Positions 26,622-36,220 of a stretch of 64,000 nucleotides of DNA are shown here, in pieces. Every line of letters starts with the position of its first letter. Within the stretch, counting starts at the first letter, position 1. The translations under genes and the position numbers were made by a program. The notes beneath the pieces were generated by a model that had not been told where the DNA came from, ran no database searches, and saw nothing but the letters and a program-made list of their open reading frames with translations. Origin of the DNA: Sulfitobacter sediminilitoris (GTDB lineage: Bacteria; Pseudomonadota; Alphaproteobacteria; Rhodobacterales; Rhodobacteraceae); contig NZ_JAABNT010000005.1 in assembly GCF_010667575.1 (NCBI RefSeq), forward strand, positions 186,001 through 250,000, read 5' to 3'.

Positions 26622-28634
26622 ATGACAAATCCACTGCTCGCAGATTGGAACACCCCCTACGCCGTCGCCCCCTTTGACAAGGTCAGCGACGAAGATTTCG
26701 CCCCCGCGCTGGAAGAAGCGCTGGCGGCACACAATGCCGAAATTGATGCGATTGCCAACAACACAAGCGCCCCAACCTTTGCCAATACGGTCGAGGCGCT
26801 GGAGGCTGCTGGCGAGGCGCTGGACAAGGTGCTGGGTGTTTTCTTTACCGTGGCCGGGGCCGACAGCAATTCGGTGCGGGAGGATCTGCAGCGTGCTTTC
26901 TCGCCCAAGCTGGCGGCGCATTTCTCTGAAATCTCGGGCAACAAGGCGCTCTTTAGCCGGGTCGCCGCCGTGTGGGAGGATCGCGAAAATCTTGATCTGA
27001 CCGATGAACAGGCGCGCGTGCTGATGCTGACCCATCGCGGTTTTGTCCGCGCAGGTGCCGCGCTGGAAGGCGAGGCCGAAAAGCGCATGAAGGAAATCAA
27101 GGCGCGGCTGGCCGTGCTGGGGACCGAGTTCACCCAGAACCTGCTGGCGGATGAGCGGGAATGGTTCATGCCATTGTCCGAGGACGATCTGGAAGGTCTG
27201 CCTGATTTCGTGATCGACGCTGCCCGTGCGGCGGGAGAGGAGAAAGGCGCGGATGGCCCCGTGGTGACACTGTCGCGTTCGCTGATCGTGCCGTTCCTGC
27301 AGTTCTCCCCACGCCGCGATCTGCGCGAGAAGGCGTTCCGCGCATGGGAGGCGCGCGGCGCAAACGGCGGCAAAACCGACAACCGCGCCATTGCTGCTGA
27401 AACGCTGACGCTGCGCGAAGAGCGGGCGAAACTTTTGGGCTATGAGAACTTCGCCGCCTACAAACTTGAAACCGAAATGGCCAAGACCCCGGAGGCTGTG
27501 CAGCAACTGCTGATGGAGGTTTGGGAGCCTGCCAAACGACAGGCCAATGCCGATGCCGAGGTGCTGACCGCCATGATGCGCGAGGACGGCATCAACGGTG
27601 ATCTCGCCCCTTGGGACTGGCGTTACTACGCCGAGAAACGGCGTGCCGCAGAGCATGATCTGGATGAGGCGGCGCTGAAGCCCTATTTCCAGCTGGATCG
27701 CATGATCGAGGCGTCTTTTGCCTGCGCCAACCGGTTGTTCGGGTTGGAGTTCAAACCGCTTGACGTGCCGCTTTATCACCCCGACTGCCGTGCATGGGAC
27801 GTGTCGCGGGGTGGCGAACATGTGGCGGTCTTCATCGGTGACTACTTCGCGCGCGGCTCCAAACGATCCGGCGCGTGGTGTTCCGCCATGCGGTCGCAGG
27901 CCAAGTTCCCCGAGCCGCAAACGCCGATCGTCATCAACGTCTGCAACTTTGCCAAGTCGGACCCGGCACTGCTGAGCTATGATGACGCGCGCACGCTTTT
28001 CCACGAGTTCGGTCATGCCTTGCACCAAATGCTGTCCGATGTGACCTATGAAAGCGTCAGCGGCACCTCAGTCGCACGTGACTTCGTGGAGCTGCCAAGC
28101 CAACTCTATGAGCACTGGCTGGAAGTGCCAGAGGTGTTGGGCGAATTCGCGACCCACGCCAAGACCGGTGAGCCGATGCCGAAAGAGATGCTCGACAAGG
28201 TATTGGGCGCGGCGACCTTCGATATGGGTTTTCAGACGGTCGAATACGTGGCCTCGGCTCTGGTCGACCTGGCGTTTCATGACGGTCCTGCACCGGCTGA
28301 TCCGATGGCCAAGCAGACCGAGGTTCTGGACAAGATCGGGATGCCCTCAGCCATCCGGATGCGTCACGCGACACCGCAGTTCGCGCATGTCTTCTCTGGC
28401 GATGGTTATTCAAGCGGCTACTACAGCTACATGTGGTCCGAGGTGATGGATGCTGATGCGTTCGAGGCCTTCGAGGAAGCGGGCAGTGCGTTTGACACCG
28501 AACGGGCGAAGGCGCTTGAGACGCATATTCTGTCGACCGGTGGTTCGCGCGACGCGGCAGAGCTTTACGTGGCCTTCAGGGGGCGTTTGCCGGGGGTGGA
28601 AGCGTTGCTGAAAGGGCGCGGGCTAGCCGCCTGA
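26622..28634 (+). CDS. M3 family metallopeptidase (peptidyl-dipeptidase/oligopeptidase A-like)
   Basis: 670 residues, the size of Dcp and OpdA. The zinc motif HEFGHALH (HExxH) lies near residues 463-470, followed by the third-ligand Glu in the segment ARDFVELPSQLYEHW. The C-terminal substrate-binding FSGDGYSSGYYSYMWSEVMDADAFEAF is characteristic of the family. It should degrade short peptides in the cytoplasm; Dcp (dipeptide removal) and OpdA (endo-oligopeptidase) cannot be separated by eye. It stands alone and is followed by two hairpins. Confidence 0.93.
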   Translation: MTNPLLADWNTPYAVAPFDKVSDEDFAPALEEALAAHNAEIDAIANNTSAPTFANTVEALEAAGEALDKVLGVFFTVAGADSNSVREDLQRAFSPKLAAHFSEISGNKALFSRVAAVWEDRENLDLTDEQARVLMLTHRGFVRAGAALEGEAEKRMKEIKARLAVLGTEFTQNLLADEREWFMPLSEDDLEGLPDFVIDAARAAGEEKGADGPVVTLSRSLIVPFLQFSPRRDLREKAFRAWEARGANGGKTDNRAIAAETLTLREERAKLLGYENFAAYKLETEMAKTPEAVQQLLMEVWEPAKRQANADAEVLTAMMREDGINGDLAPWDWRYYAEKRRAAEHDLDEAALKPYFQLDRMIEASFACANRLFGLEFKPLDVPLYHPDCRAWDVSRGGEHVAVFIGDYFARGSKRSGAWCSAMRSQAKFPEPQTPIVINVCNFAKSDPALLSYDDARTLFHEFGHALHQMLSDVTYESVSGTSVARDFVELPSQLYEHWLEVPEVLGEFATHAKTGEPMPKEMLDKVLGAATFDMGFQTVEYVASALVDLAFHDGPAPADPMAKQTEVLDKIGMPSAIRMRHATPQFAHVFSGDGYSSGYYSYMWSEVMDADAFEAFEEAGSAFDTERAKALETHILSTGGSRDAAELYVAFRGRLPGVEALLKGRGLAA

Positions 28635-28639
28635 TGCCG

Positions 28640-28659
28640 GGCGTCCCCGCGGGGACGCC
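28640..28659 (+). terminator. GC-rich perfect palindrome after the M3 peptidase gene
   Basis: GGCGTCCCCGCGGGGACGCC is a perfect 20-base palindrome starting five bases after the stop codon, followed by GCTCTT. It can form a very stable hairpin and is a probable transcription end or mRNA 3' stabiliser for the peptidase gene. Confidence 0.65.
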
Positions 28660-28678
28660 GCTCTTAGGTTGCGCGATT

Positions 28679-28709
28679 CCAAAGGTTTGCAGTGGCTGTA
28701 AACCTTTGG
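28679..28709 (+). terminator. Second hairpin between convergent M3 peptidase and hydroxyacid dehydrogenase genes
   Basis: CCAAAGGTTTGCAG and CTGTAAACCTTTGG pair as a 14-bp stem (one G-U) around a three-base loop. T-rich sequence (TTTACCTTTGATTT) follows on the plus strand, which suits a Rho-independent terminator for the plus-strand gene. Confidence 0.65.
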
Positions 28710-28729
28710 TTTACCTTTGATTTGTGGAG

Positions 28730-29662
28730 CTAGTAGCCTAGTTTCCGATCCACCAGATTGATAAACGGCTCTCCTGCTTCGCCCCGACGGATGTTGTCCA
28801 CGATCACTTCCGAGGCGGTATCGGCCCGCGTCTCTGCCGCGATATGCGGCGTAACCGTGACCTTTGGATCCGCCCAGAAAGGGTGATCCGCAGGCAGGGG
28901 TTCCACCCGAAAAACGTCCAGCGTTGCATGGGCGATCTGCCCGCTGTCCAGCGCGGCCAGCAATGCATTATCGTCGATCAGCGGCCCACGCCCCGGATTG
29001 ATAATAAAGGCCCCTTGGGGCATATGCGCCAGCGTCTCTGAGCTGATGATGTCTTGTGTCGCGGGTGTGTCGGGCAGCAGCAGAACAGCGATCTCGGCCC
29101 GTGACAGAGCTTCCTTCAATCCGTCTTCGCCGTGCAAACAATCAATGCCGTCGACCGTCTTTGGGCTGCGCGACCATCCTGTCACGGAAAACCCAAGATA
29201 GACCAGCGTTTCGGCAACTGCCTTGCCAAGAGCGCCAAGGCCAAGGATGACCACCTGCCGCTCCGGGGCCAGCGGGGGCGTCCGGTATTCCCATTTCGCA
29301 TCACGGCGCAGGATGTCGCTGTCGATCCCCAGATGATAGCGCAGCACGTGGCCGGTGACCCATTCGACCATCCCCTTGGTCAAACCGGGGTCCACCATGC
29401 GGGCCAGCGGTATCTTGAGGGTTTCATTGCCGACGATGCTTTCTACCCCGGCCCAGAGGTTCAGCACCGCCTTGGCCCGGCTGTAGGGCGTGAAATCCTG
29501 CAGATCACTGTTGGGCGCGTAGATGATGTAATCCACGTCCTGCGCCGGTATGTCCGTCGAAAGATTGGCCTTGATCCCGGCTTTCTCCAAGGCATCCCGC
29601 AAGGGGCGTTCGTAAATCACCCACCGTTCCGGACGGGCGGCGAAAAGGATATTCAGGGGCAT
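28730..29662 (-). CDS. Glyoxylate/hydroxypyruvate reductase A-like 2-hydroxyacid dehydrogenase
   Basis: 310 residues, close to GhrA in length and layout. The NAD(P)-binding motif is VVILGLGALGKAVAETLVYLGF (GxGxxG), and the catalytic Arg, Glu and His lie in PGRGPLIDDNALLAAL, LDVFRVEPLPADHPFW and VTPHIAAETR respectively. It should reduce glyoxylate or hydroxypyruvate with NADPH. It begins three bases after rodA stops and may be read through from the mre-mrdA-rodA operon, although its function is not related to cell shape. Confidence 0.88.
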   Translation of the reverse strand: MPLNILFAARPERWVIYERPLRDALEKAGIKANLSTDIPAQDVDYIIYAPNSDLQDFTPYSRAKAVLNLWAGVESIVGNETLKIPLARMVDPGLTKGMVEWVTGHVLRYHLGIDSDILRRDAKWEYRTPPLAPERQVVILGLGALGKAVAETLVYLGFSVTGWSRSPKTVDGIDCLHGEDGLKEALSRAEIAVLLLPDTPATQDIISSETLAHMPQGAFIINPGRGPLIDDNALLAALDSGQIAHATLDVFRVEPLPADHPFWADPKVTVTPHIAAETRADTASEVIVDNIRRGEAGEPFINLVDRKLGY

Positions 29663-29665
29663 CGA

Positions 29666-30805
29666 TTACCTCGGTCTGTGAACATGGGCTGATTGCACAA
29701 GACCAAAGGCCAAAAGCAACACCAGCATTGCGGATCCACCATAGCTGACCAGCGGCAGGGGAACACCCACGACAGGGGCAAGGCCCATCACCATCGACAT
29801 ATTCACGGCGAAAAACAGAAAGAAGTTGAGCGCGATGCCAAGTGTGAGCAGGGACGAGAAACGATCCTTGTTCAGGATCGCAGTGACCACGCAAAAGACA
29901 ATGATCAAAGCGTAAAGCCCCAGAAGTGAGAAAGCCCCGACAAAGCCGAACTCTTCGGCCAGTGTGGTGAAGATAAAGTCGGTGTGTTTTTCCGGCAGGA
30001 AGTTCAGGCGCGATTGTGTGCCCTGCATGAAGCCCCGCCCGGTCCATCCGCCTGAGCCCAGGGCGATCTTGGATTGGGTGATGTGATACCCCGCGCCAAG
30101 CGGGTCAGCGGCCGGGTCCAGAAAGGTATCGATCCGGCGATACTGGTAGTCATTCAGCAACTGCCACGTGGTGCCGCGCGATTGGAAAACCGCCGTGATC
30201 AGCCCCACGCCCGAGGCGATAACCACGGCGAAATAGGCCCAGTGTACACCCGCAAGAAACATCAGACCCGCACCCGCGATCAGCAACAGGATCGACGTGC
30301 CCAGATCAGGCTGTTGAAGCACCAGCGCAGTGGGAGCAAGGATTACGACAACCGGCAGGAGAACCCAGAAAGGACGCGATACCTTCTTGGCAGGCAGCCA
30401 GTCGTAATAGGCGGCCAGAAACATCACCAGCGTGATCTTCATCAGTTCAGACGGTTGCAGATCGATGAAGCCCAGATCGAGCCAACGTTGCGATCCTTTG
30501 CGTTCATCCCCGACCAAGGCCACCGCGACAAGCAGCAGCATCGATGCACCGTAACCCACGCCAGACAGGTTCCGCCACAGCCAGATTGGGACCATCGCGA
30601 CAAACATCATCAACGCAAGGCCAAGGCCAAACCGCTTCATCTGCGGTTCTGCCCAAGGGGAAAATGACCCGCCCGCAACCGAATAAAGCATCAGAAAACC
30701 GACACCGGAGACCGACGCCAGCAGCAGGGTCAGCGGCCAGTTCAGGTGCAGGATTTTGCGGAACCCCGTGGGGACCGATTTGACGGTATATTCAAGATAA
30801 CTCAT
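29666..30805 (-). CDS. rodA: Peptidoglycan glycosyltransferase RodA
   Basis: 379 residues of the SEDS family with about ten membrane helices. RodA polymerises lipid II into glycan strands for cell elongation with its partner PBP2. Family marks are GDERKGSQRWLDLGFIDLQPSELMKI (residues ~98-123, with the catalytic-site Asp after helix 4 in LQQPDLGTSI), LNFLPEKHTDFIF and the C-terminal GVPLPLVSYGGSAML. It overlaps mrdA by four bases (ATGA), which fixes the start; the long upstream frame extension is antisense noise. Confidence 0.96.
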   Translation of the reverse strand: MSYLEYTVKSVPTGFRKILHLNWPLTLLLASVSGVGFLMLYSVAGGSFSPWAEPQMKRFGLGLALMMFVAMVPIWLWRNLSGVGYGASMLLLVAVALVGDERKGSQRWLDLGFIDLQPSELMKITLVMFLAAYYDWLPAKKVSRPFWVLLPVVVILAPTALVLQQPDLGTSILLLIAGAGLMFLAGVHWAYFAVVIASGVGLITAVFQSRGTTWQLLNDYQYRRIDTFLDPAADPLGAGYHITQSKIALGSGGWTGRGFMQGTQSRLNFLPEKHTDFIFTTLAEEFGFVGAFSLLGLYALIIVFCVVTAILNKDRFSSLLTLGIALNFFLFFAVNMSMVMGLAPVVGVPLPLVSYGGSAMLVLLLAFGLVQSAHVHRPR

Positions 30806-32745
30806 GCCTGATCGTTTCCGTCGATCGCGGCCTGCGGCTGCACATCGCGCAGCCGCTCTTGCTGGGCCTTGATCCGGGCGCGGTCGCCGGTGGGATAGGC
30901 CTCCAATGGTGGTTCGCCCCCGGCAAGCGCCTGCAACATCACATCGCGTGCGATGGGGGCCGCTGCGGTTGATCCGCCGCCACCGTGTTCGACCAGGACC
31001 GACAACGCGTAGCGGGGACTGTCGTAGGGCGCGAAAGCTACAAACAACGCATGATCGCGCCGCTCCCATGGCAGATCGGCGTTTCGGGTGACGCCGCGCG
31101 CGCGTTCGGCAGCGGTGATGTTGCGCACTTGCGATGTGCCGGTCTTGCCCGCCATGCGCCATTCGTCGGCGATGATCCGGCTGCGATAGGCCGTGCCGCG
31201 GCGGTCGTTGACGACCTCGTACATGGCGCGGCGCATCTTGCGCAGATTGTTTTCGTTCATGTCCAGTGGCCCGTCGCCAGCCAGCGGCTGTTCGACGCCG
31301 TCAATGGATTTGATCAGGCGGGGTGTGACCATCTCTCCGGTAGCGATCCGGGCGCTCATCACGGCAAGCTGCAAAGGGGAGGCCAGCATGAATCCCTGGC
31401 CGATTGACGCGTTGACCGTGTCACCGATCACCCAGTCAGCGCCGCGGGCGCTGCGTTTCCAATCCTTCGTGGGCGTGAGGCCCGAATTGACCGACGACAG
31501 AGCCAGATCATGTCGGATACCAAGCCCGAAGCGGTTGGCCATGGCCGAGATCTTTTCGATCCCGACCTTGAGCGCCAGATCGTAGTAATAGACGTCGCAG
31601 GACTGCTTGAGTGAGTTGCCAAGATCGACCCAGCCGTGCCCTGCGCGTTTCCAGCAGTGGAACCTGCGGCCCGCGACCTCCAGGTGGCCGGGGCAGTAGA
31701 CGGTCTCATCCGGGCCGATCAGCCCCTCTTCGAGGGCGGCCATCGCGGTCATCATCTTGAAGGTTGAGCCGGGTGGATAAGCACCCTGCACTGTTTTGTT
31801 GACCAACGGGCGGTACTTGGAATTCAGGAGCGGATCGTAATCCTTGGAGGAGATGCCGCCGATAAAGAGGTTGGGATCATAGCTGGGTGCCGACGCGCAG
31901 GCGACCAGATCACCGGTTACACAATCGATCACCACGACCGCGGCGCTCTCTTCGCCCAGCCGCGCCTGCACATAACCCTGCAGCTTGGAATCGACGGTCA
32001 GCTGAACATCATTGCCCGATTGCCCCTCGCGGCGGGACAACTCTCGCATCACGCGGCCGGTTGCGTTTACCTCGACCTGCTTGGTCCCGGCGGACCCACG
32101 CAGCACGTCTTCGGCACGCGCCTCCACGTTGATTTTGCCGATTTGAAAACGCGGGATGCGCAGGACCTGATCGGGGTTCTCCAGCGCATCAAGGTCTTTC
32201 TGGCTGACGCGGCCCACCCGGCCCACCACATGGGCGAAATCCGATCCGCGCGGATAGACGCGGGTCAGACCCACCTCTGGCGTGATGCCGGGCAGGGCAG
32301 GGGCGTTCACGCTGACCTTGCTGACCTCGTCCCAACTGACATCATCAACGATGGTGACAGGCAGGAAGGGCGCGGAGCGTTTGACCTCGGCCAGTGCGCG
32401 CTCATAGGTTTCAAGGTCGATCTCGATGATCTGGCTGAGGCGGGCCATAACCTCATCCACGTCGCCTGCATCTTCGCGGACCATGACGATCCGGTAGCTG
32501 GGTACGTTTTCGGCCAGACGCACCCCGTTTCGGTCAAAGATTTCACCGCGTGCGGGTGGGATCAGGCGGATGTTGATGCGGTTCTCTTCGGCCAGCAGGC
32601 GGAACTGGTCAGCCTGATCAACCTGAAGGTACCGCATGCGGGCAGCCAGCCCACCCATGAACAACAGTTGCGCCCCACCCAGCAGGGCGGCACGCCGGGT
32701 CAGCTTGGCGTGGCTTGCATCGTTCTCTGCGCGGTTGCGTCTCAT
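30802..32745 (-). CDS. mrdA: Penicillin-binding protein 2
   Basis: 647 residues. One N-terminal membrane anchor (about residues 19-35) precedes a pedestal domain (PPARGEIFDRNGVRLAEN) and the transpeptidase domain with S327-T-F-K330 (PPGSTFK), S382-C-D384 as the SxN-type motif with Asp in the third position, as in PBP2 proteins, and KTGT (AGKTGTSQV). It cross-links peptidoglycan during elongation together with RodA and MreBCD. It overlaps rodA and follows mreD by 12 bases. Confidence 0.96.
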   Translation of the reverse strand: MRRNRAENDASHAKLTRRAALLGGAQLLFMGGLAARMRYLQVDQADQFRLLAEENRINIRLIPPARGEIFDRNGVRLAENVPSYRIVMVREDAGDVDEVMARLSQIIEIDLETYERALAEVKRSAPFLPVTIVDDVSWDEVSKVSVNAPALPGITPEVGLTRVYPRGSDFAHVVGRVGRVSQKDLDALENPDQVLRIPRFQIGKINVEARAEDVLRGSAGTKQVEVNATGRVMRELSRREGQSGNDVQLTVDSKLQGYVQARLGEESAAVVVIDCVTGDLVACASAPSYDPNLFIGGISSKDYDPLLNSKYRPLVNKTVQGAYPPGSTFKMMTAMAALEEGLIGPDETVYCPGHLEVAGRRFHCWKRAGHGWVDLGNSLKQSCDVYYYDLALKVGIEKISAMANRFGLGIRHDLALSSVNSGLTPTKDWKRSARGADWVIGDTVNASIGQGFMLASPLQLAVMSARIATGEMVTPRLIKSIDGVEQPLAGDGPLDMNENNLRKMRRAMYEVVNDRRGTAYRSRIIADEWRMAGKTGTSQVRNITAAERARGVTRNADLPWERRDHALFVAFAPYDSPRYALSVLVEHGGGGSTAAAPIARDVMLQALAGGEPPLEAYPTGDRARIKAQQERLRDVQPQAAIDGNDQA

Positions 32746-32757
32746 CCTGTCAAACCC

Positions 32758-33297
32758 TCAGACCCGGTTGCCCAAAGCGTCCAGTTCCCCGGCTGCTGCC
32801 TTGCGAACGCCCATGGCAAAGTGCGTTATCGCAACGACTGCGGGATAGAATAGCAAGGTCATGGCAAGTTCGGAAAGGCTGAGCGCGAGGCTGGGCTGAT
32901 CGACAAGGGCCAGTCCCATGATAATGCGATTGGCAAAGGTGATCGCGACGACGATCAGACCGGCCGTCACCCATTCAGCGGCGAAATTTGCATCCCGCAG
33001 CGACCGGCTTCTTGATTTGAAGTTCTCGCAGCCGATCAGCGCCAGCATCGCCCACAGACCGGGCGGACGCTGCAACAGGAGATCGGCCAGCAGGAAGGAA
33101 GCCGCCAACACGGGGGATGGCACGTATTCGGGGCGTCGCATGCTCCACGCAAGGGCGAAACACAGCAGGATATCGGGACCGGCCCAGCGGCGCGGCGTCG
33201 TTTCAAGCGGCAACAGGTGGAAGAACAGGATCACCAACGTCAGAAGCAGGAACGACGCGCGCATCAGCCACAGGCGGGTTTGTGACAGATCATTCAT
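32758..33297 (-). CDS. mreD: Rod shape-determining protein MreD
   Basis: 179 residues, mostly membrane-spanning (about five helices), with the Trp-Ala-Gly-Pro-Asp and RRPEYVPSPVLAASFLLADLLLQRPPGLWAML regions typical of alphaproteobacterial MreD. It belongs to the elongasome with MreB, MreC, PBP2 and RodA. It overlaps mreC by eight bases and precedes mrdA by 12, so the operon is tight. MreD sequences are poorly conserved; assignment relies mainly on topology and position. Confidence 0.9.
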   Translation of the reverse strand: MNDLSQTRLWLMRASFLLLTLVILFFHLLPLETTPRRWAGPDILLCFALAWSMRRPEYVPSPVLAASFLLADLLLQRPPGLWAMLALIGCENFKSRSRSLRDANFAAEWVTAGLIVVAITFANRIIMGLALVDQPSLALSLSELAMTLLFYPAVVAITHFAMGVRKAAAGELDALGNRV

Positions 33298-34186
33298 TAA
33301 CCACCTCCTGTGCTTCCGCCAATGGGCCTTCGGGTGTGATGATGCGGGCGGTGTCGGTCACATTTTCGGTGCCGTAATGGCGCAGAACACGCAGGAATTC
33401 GAGGCGTTCGTAATCTGCGGCAAGACGCACGCGCAGACGGCCACCGGGATCAGCCGCAACCTGTCCGATCAACAGCCCTGCGGGGAATACGCCACCGTCA
33501 CCGGAACTGATCACGCGGTCACCGGGGCGCACCAGATCAGGATTTTCCAGAAAGTCGATGGGCGGCGCTGCAGAATTGTCGCCCGCGACAATGGCGCGCT
33601 GGCCGGAGGGCTGGATGACGGCGGGAATCCGGCTTGAGGCGTCCGTCAGGAGGATCACGCGGGCGGTATTCTCGGCCACGCCAGAGATGCGGCCGACCAG
33701 CCCGATGCCGTCCATGGTGGCCCAGCCGTCAATCAGACCATCGCGGGAACCGACGTTCAGCAGCACGGATTGCCGGAACGGAGAGCCACTGTCAGCAAGG
33801 ACCACACCGGTGATGAAGGTCAGTCGTGGATCTAGGCGCACCTTGTTGAGGTCGAGAAGACGGGCGTTTTCCTGTTCAAGCTGAAGCGCTGCTTCTTTCC
33901 AGGCCTGCATCTGGCGCAACTCGCTGCGCAGTTCCTGATTTTGTTCGGCAAGCCGCTGATAAGACTGAAAATCACGCAACAGGTTAATGGTGCCTGTGAC
34001 CGGCGCCATGGCCCAATCGAGGTTGGGCACCAACCTGTCGGTGATCTGTGCGCGGAAGCGTTCGACGCGCGGACTGTCGATCCGCCACAGAAGGAATGTG
34101 GCACCCAAGAGCAGGATCAGCACGGCCAACAGCAGCCGCCGCAGCGGGCCGGTATAGTCACTGCTGTTTGTGCGGTCGTTGGCCAT
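33290..34186 (-). CDS. mreC: Rod shape-determining protein MreC
   Basis: 298 residues. A short cytoplasmic N-terminus and one membrane helix (residues ~13-30) are followed by a coiled coil (about 65-110: YQRLAEQNQELRSELRQMQAWKEAALQLEQENARLLDL) and the beta-barrel domain with DSGSPFRQSVLLNVGSRDGLIDGWATMDGIGLVGRIS. MreC is a periplasmic scaffold that activates PBP2. It lies between mreB (52 bases upstream) and mreD (8-base overlap). Confidence 0.95.
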   Translation of the reverse strand: MANDRTNSSDYTGPLRRLLLAVLILLLGATFLLWRIDSPRVERFRAQITDRLVPNLDWAMAPVTGTINLLRDFQSYQRLAEQNQELRSELRQMQAWKEAALQLEQENARLLDLNKVRLDPRLTFITGVVLADSGSPFRQSVLLNVGSRDGLIDGWATMDGIGLVGRISGVAENTARVILLTDASSRIPAVIQPSGQRAIVAGDNSAAPPIDFLENPDLVRPGDRVISSGDGGVFPAGLLIGQVAADPGGRLRVRLAADYERLEFLRVLRHYGTENVTDTARIITPEGPLAEAQEVVNE

Positions 34187-34237
34187 GTCCCATGCGCTCC
34201 TGCCCTTTGTCCGGGCCTGCGTCTAGTCTAGCAAGGA

Positions 34238-35416
<1,179 letters not shown>

Positions 35417-35456
35417 CTATGTTAGGATAAAATTCGCTACATCGGAGACCCGTGAA

Positions 35457-36041
35457 ATGAAAAAGATCCAGAGCCTTGGTGTGCATCACATCACCCTGAC
35501 GGGCGCCGACCGCCAGAGCAGCATTGATTTCTGGGAAGGGGTATTGGGCATGCCCTTTATCTTTGATCAGCCCAATCTGGACAACGACGACGAAGGGCAT
35601 CTGTACTTTGATCCCGGCGACGGGCGGCTGATCACGATCTTCAGCAACGAGAACCGCAAACCGGTGCATGACCGGACGCCGACTGACCCCGGATGCGTGC
35701 ACCACATCGCGTTTGAAGTGGATCACGCGATGTTCGATCAGGTGCTTGACCGGCTGGAGGAGCGCGGGATCGAGAATTCCGGCGTGAAGGACCGGGGTTT
35801 CATGCATTCGATCTATTTCAAGGATCCGCTGGGGCTGCTGATTGAATTGGCCGCCTACAATTTCATTCCGCCGCGCGGGTCGAGCCATGCCGAAGTCATG
35901 CTGGAGGCGCACAAGCTGCGCGTTGCGAGTGGTGCCAAGGCGATTGAGAGGGAACATCTGGCCGATGCGGCGGTGATGATTGTTGAGCGGTCACAGAGAT
36001 CTCTCAGCGATGACCGGAGTGCCAAAAATCCATATGGCTAG
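35457..36041 (+). CDS. VOC family ring-cleaving-dioxygenase-like protein
   Basis: 194 residues with one VOC domain (residues ~4-130): LGVHHITLTGADRQSSIDFWEGVLGMPFIFDQPN with the first metal His, GCVHHIAFEVDHAMFDQVLDRLEERGI with the second, and FKDPLGLLIELAAY with the Glu ligand. Glyoxalases, fosfomycin-resistance proteins and dioxygenases share this architecture, so the reaction is unassigned. A C-terminal tail of about 50 residues extends past the domain. The ATG at 35457 has GGAGA nine bases upstream. It diverges from mreB. Confidence 0.82.
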   Translation: MKKIQSLGVHHITLTGADRQSSIDFWEGVLGMPFIFDQPNLDNDDEGHLYFDPGDGRLITIFSNENRKPVHDRTPTDPGCVHHIAFEVDHAMFDQVLDRLEERGIENSGVKDRGFMHSIYFKDPLGLLIELAAYNFIPPRGSSHAEVMLEAHKLRVASGAKAIEREHLADAAVMIVERSQRSLSDDRSAKNPYG

Positions 36042-36101
36042 AAACGTGTGTTCCTTGTCGTTCTGACAACGGCAAGGTTGCACGCGTCTCACCTCTTGAA
36101 T

Positions 36102-36159
36102 TGAATTGTATTGGAAAGATGAAGCGCGACGGGTCTCTTCATCTTTCCAATACAATTCA
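36102..36159. terminator. Long perfect inverted repeat between convergent VOC and leuA genes
   Basis: Arms of 23 bases at 36102-36124 and 36137-36159 (TGAATTGTATTGGAAAGATG... and its exact complement) flank a 12-base loop. The arms are AT-rich, unlike the flanking genes. The position between two converging genes, 60 bases past each stop, fits a bidirectional terminator; followed by TTTTC on the plus strand. Such exactness in a long AT-rich stem is unusual for a simple terminator. Confidence 0.7.
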
Positions 36160-36220
36160 TTTTCTGCGTGATCAGCTTGCGCCGCGGCTGGCGTGAGACC
36201 ACTCCGCGGCGCATCAGGGG

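Noticed and set aside
26595..28028. 477-residue open frame on the minus strand opposite the M3 peptidase gene
   Set aside because: No recognisable domain; the opposite strand encodes a complete metallopeptidase with HExxH.
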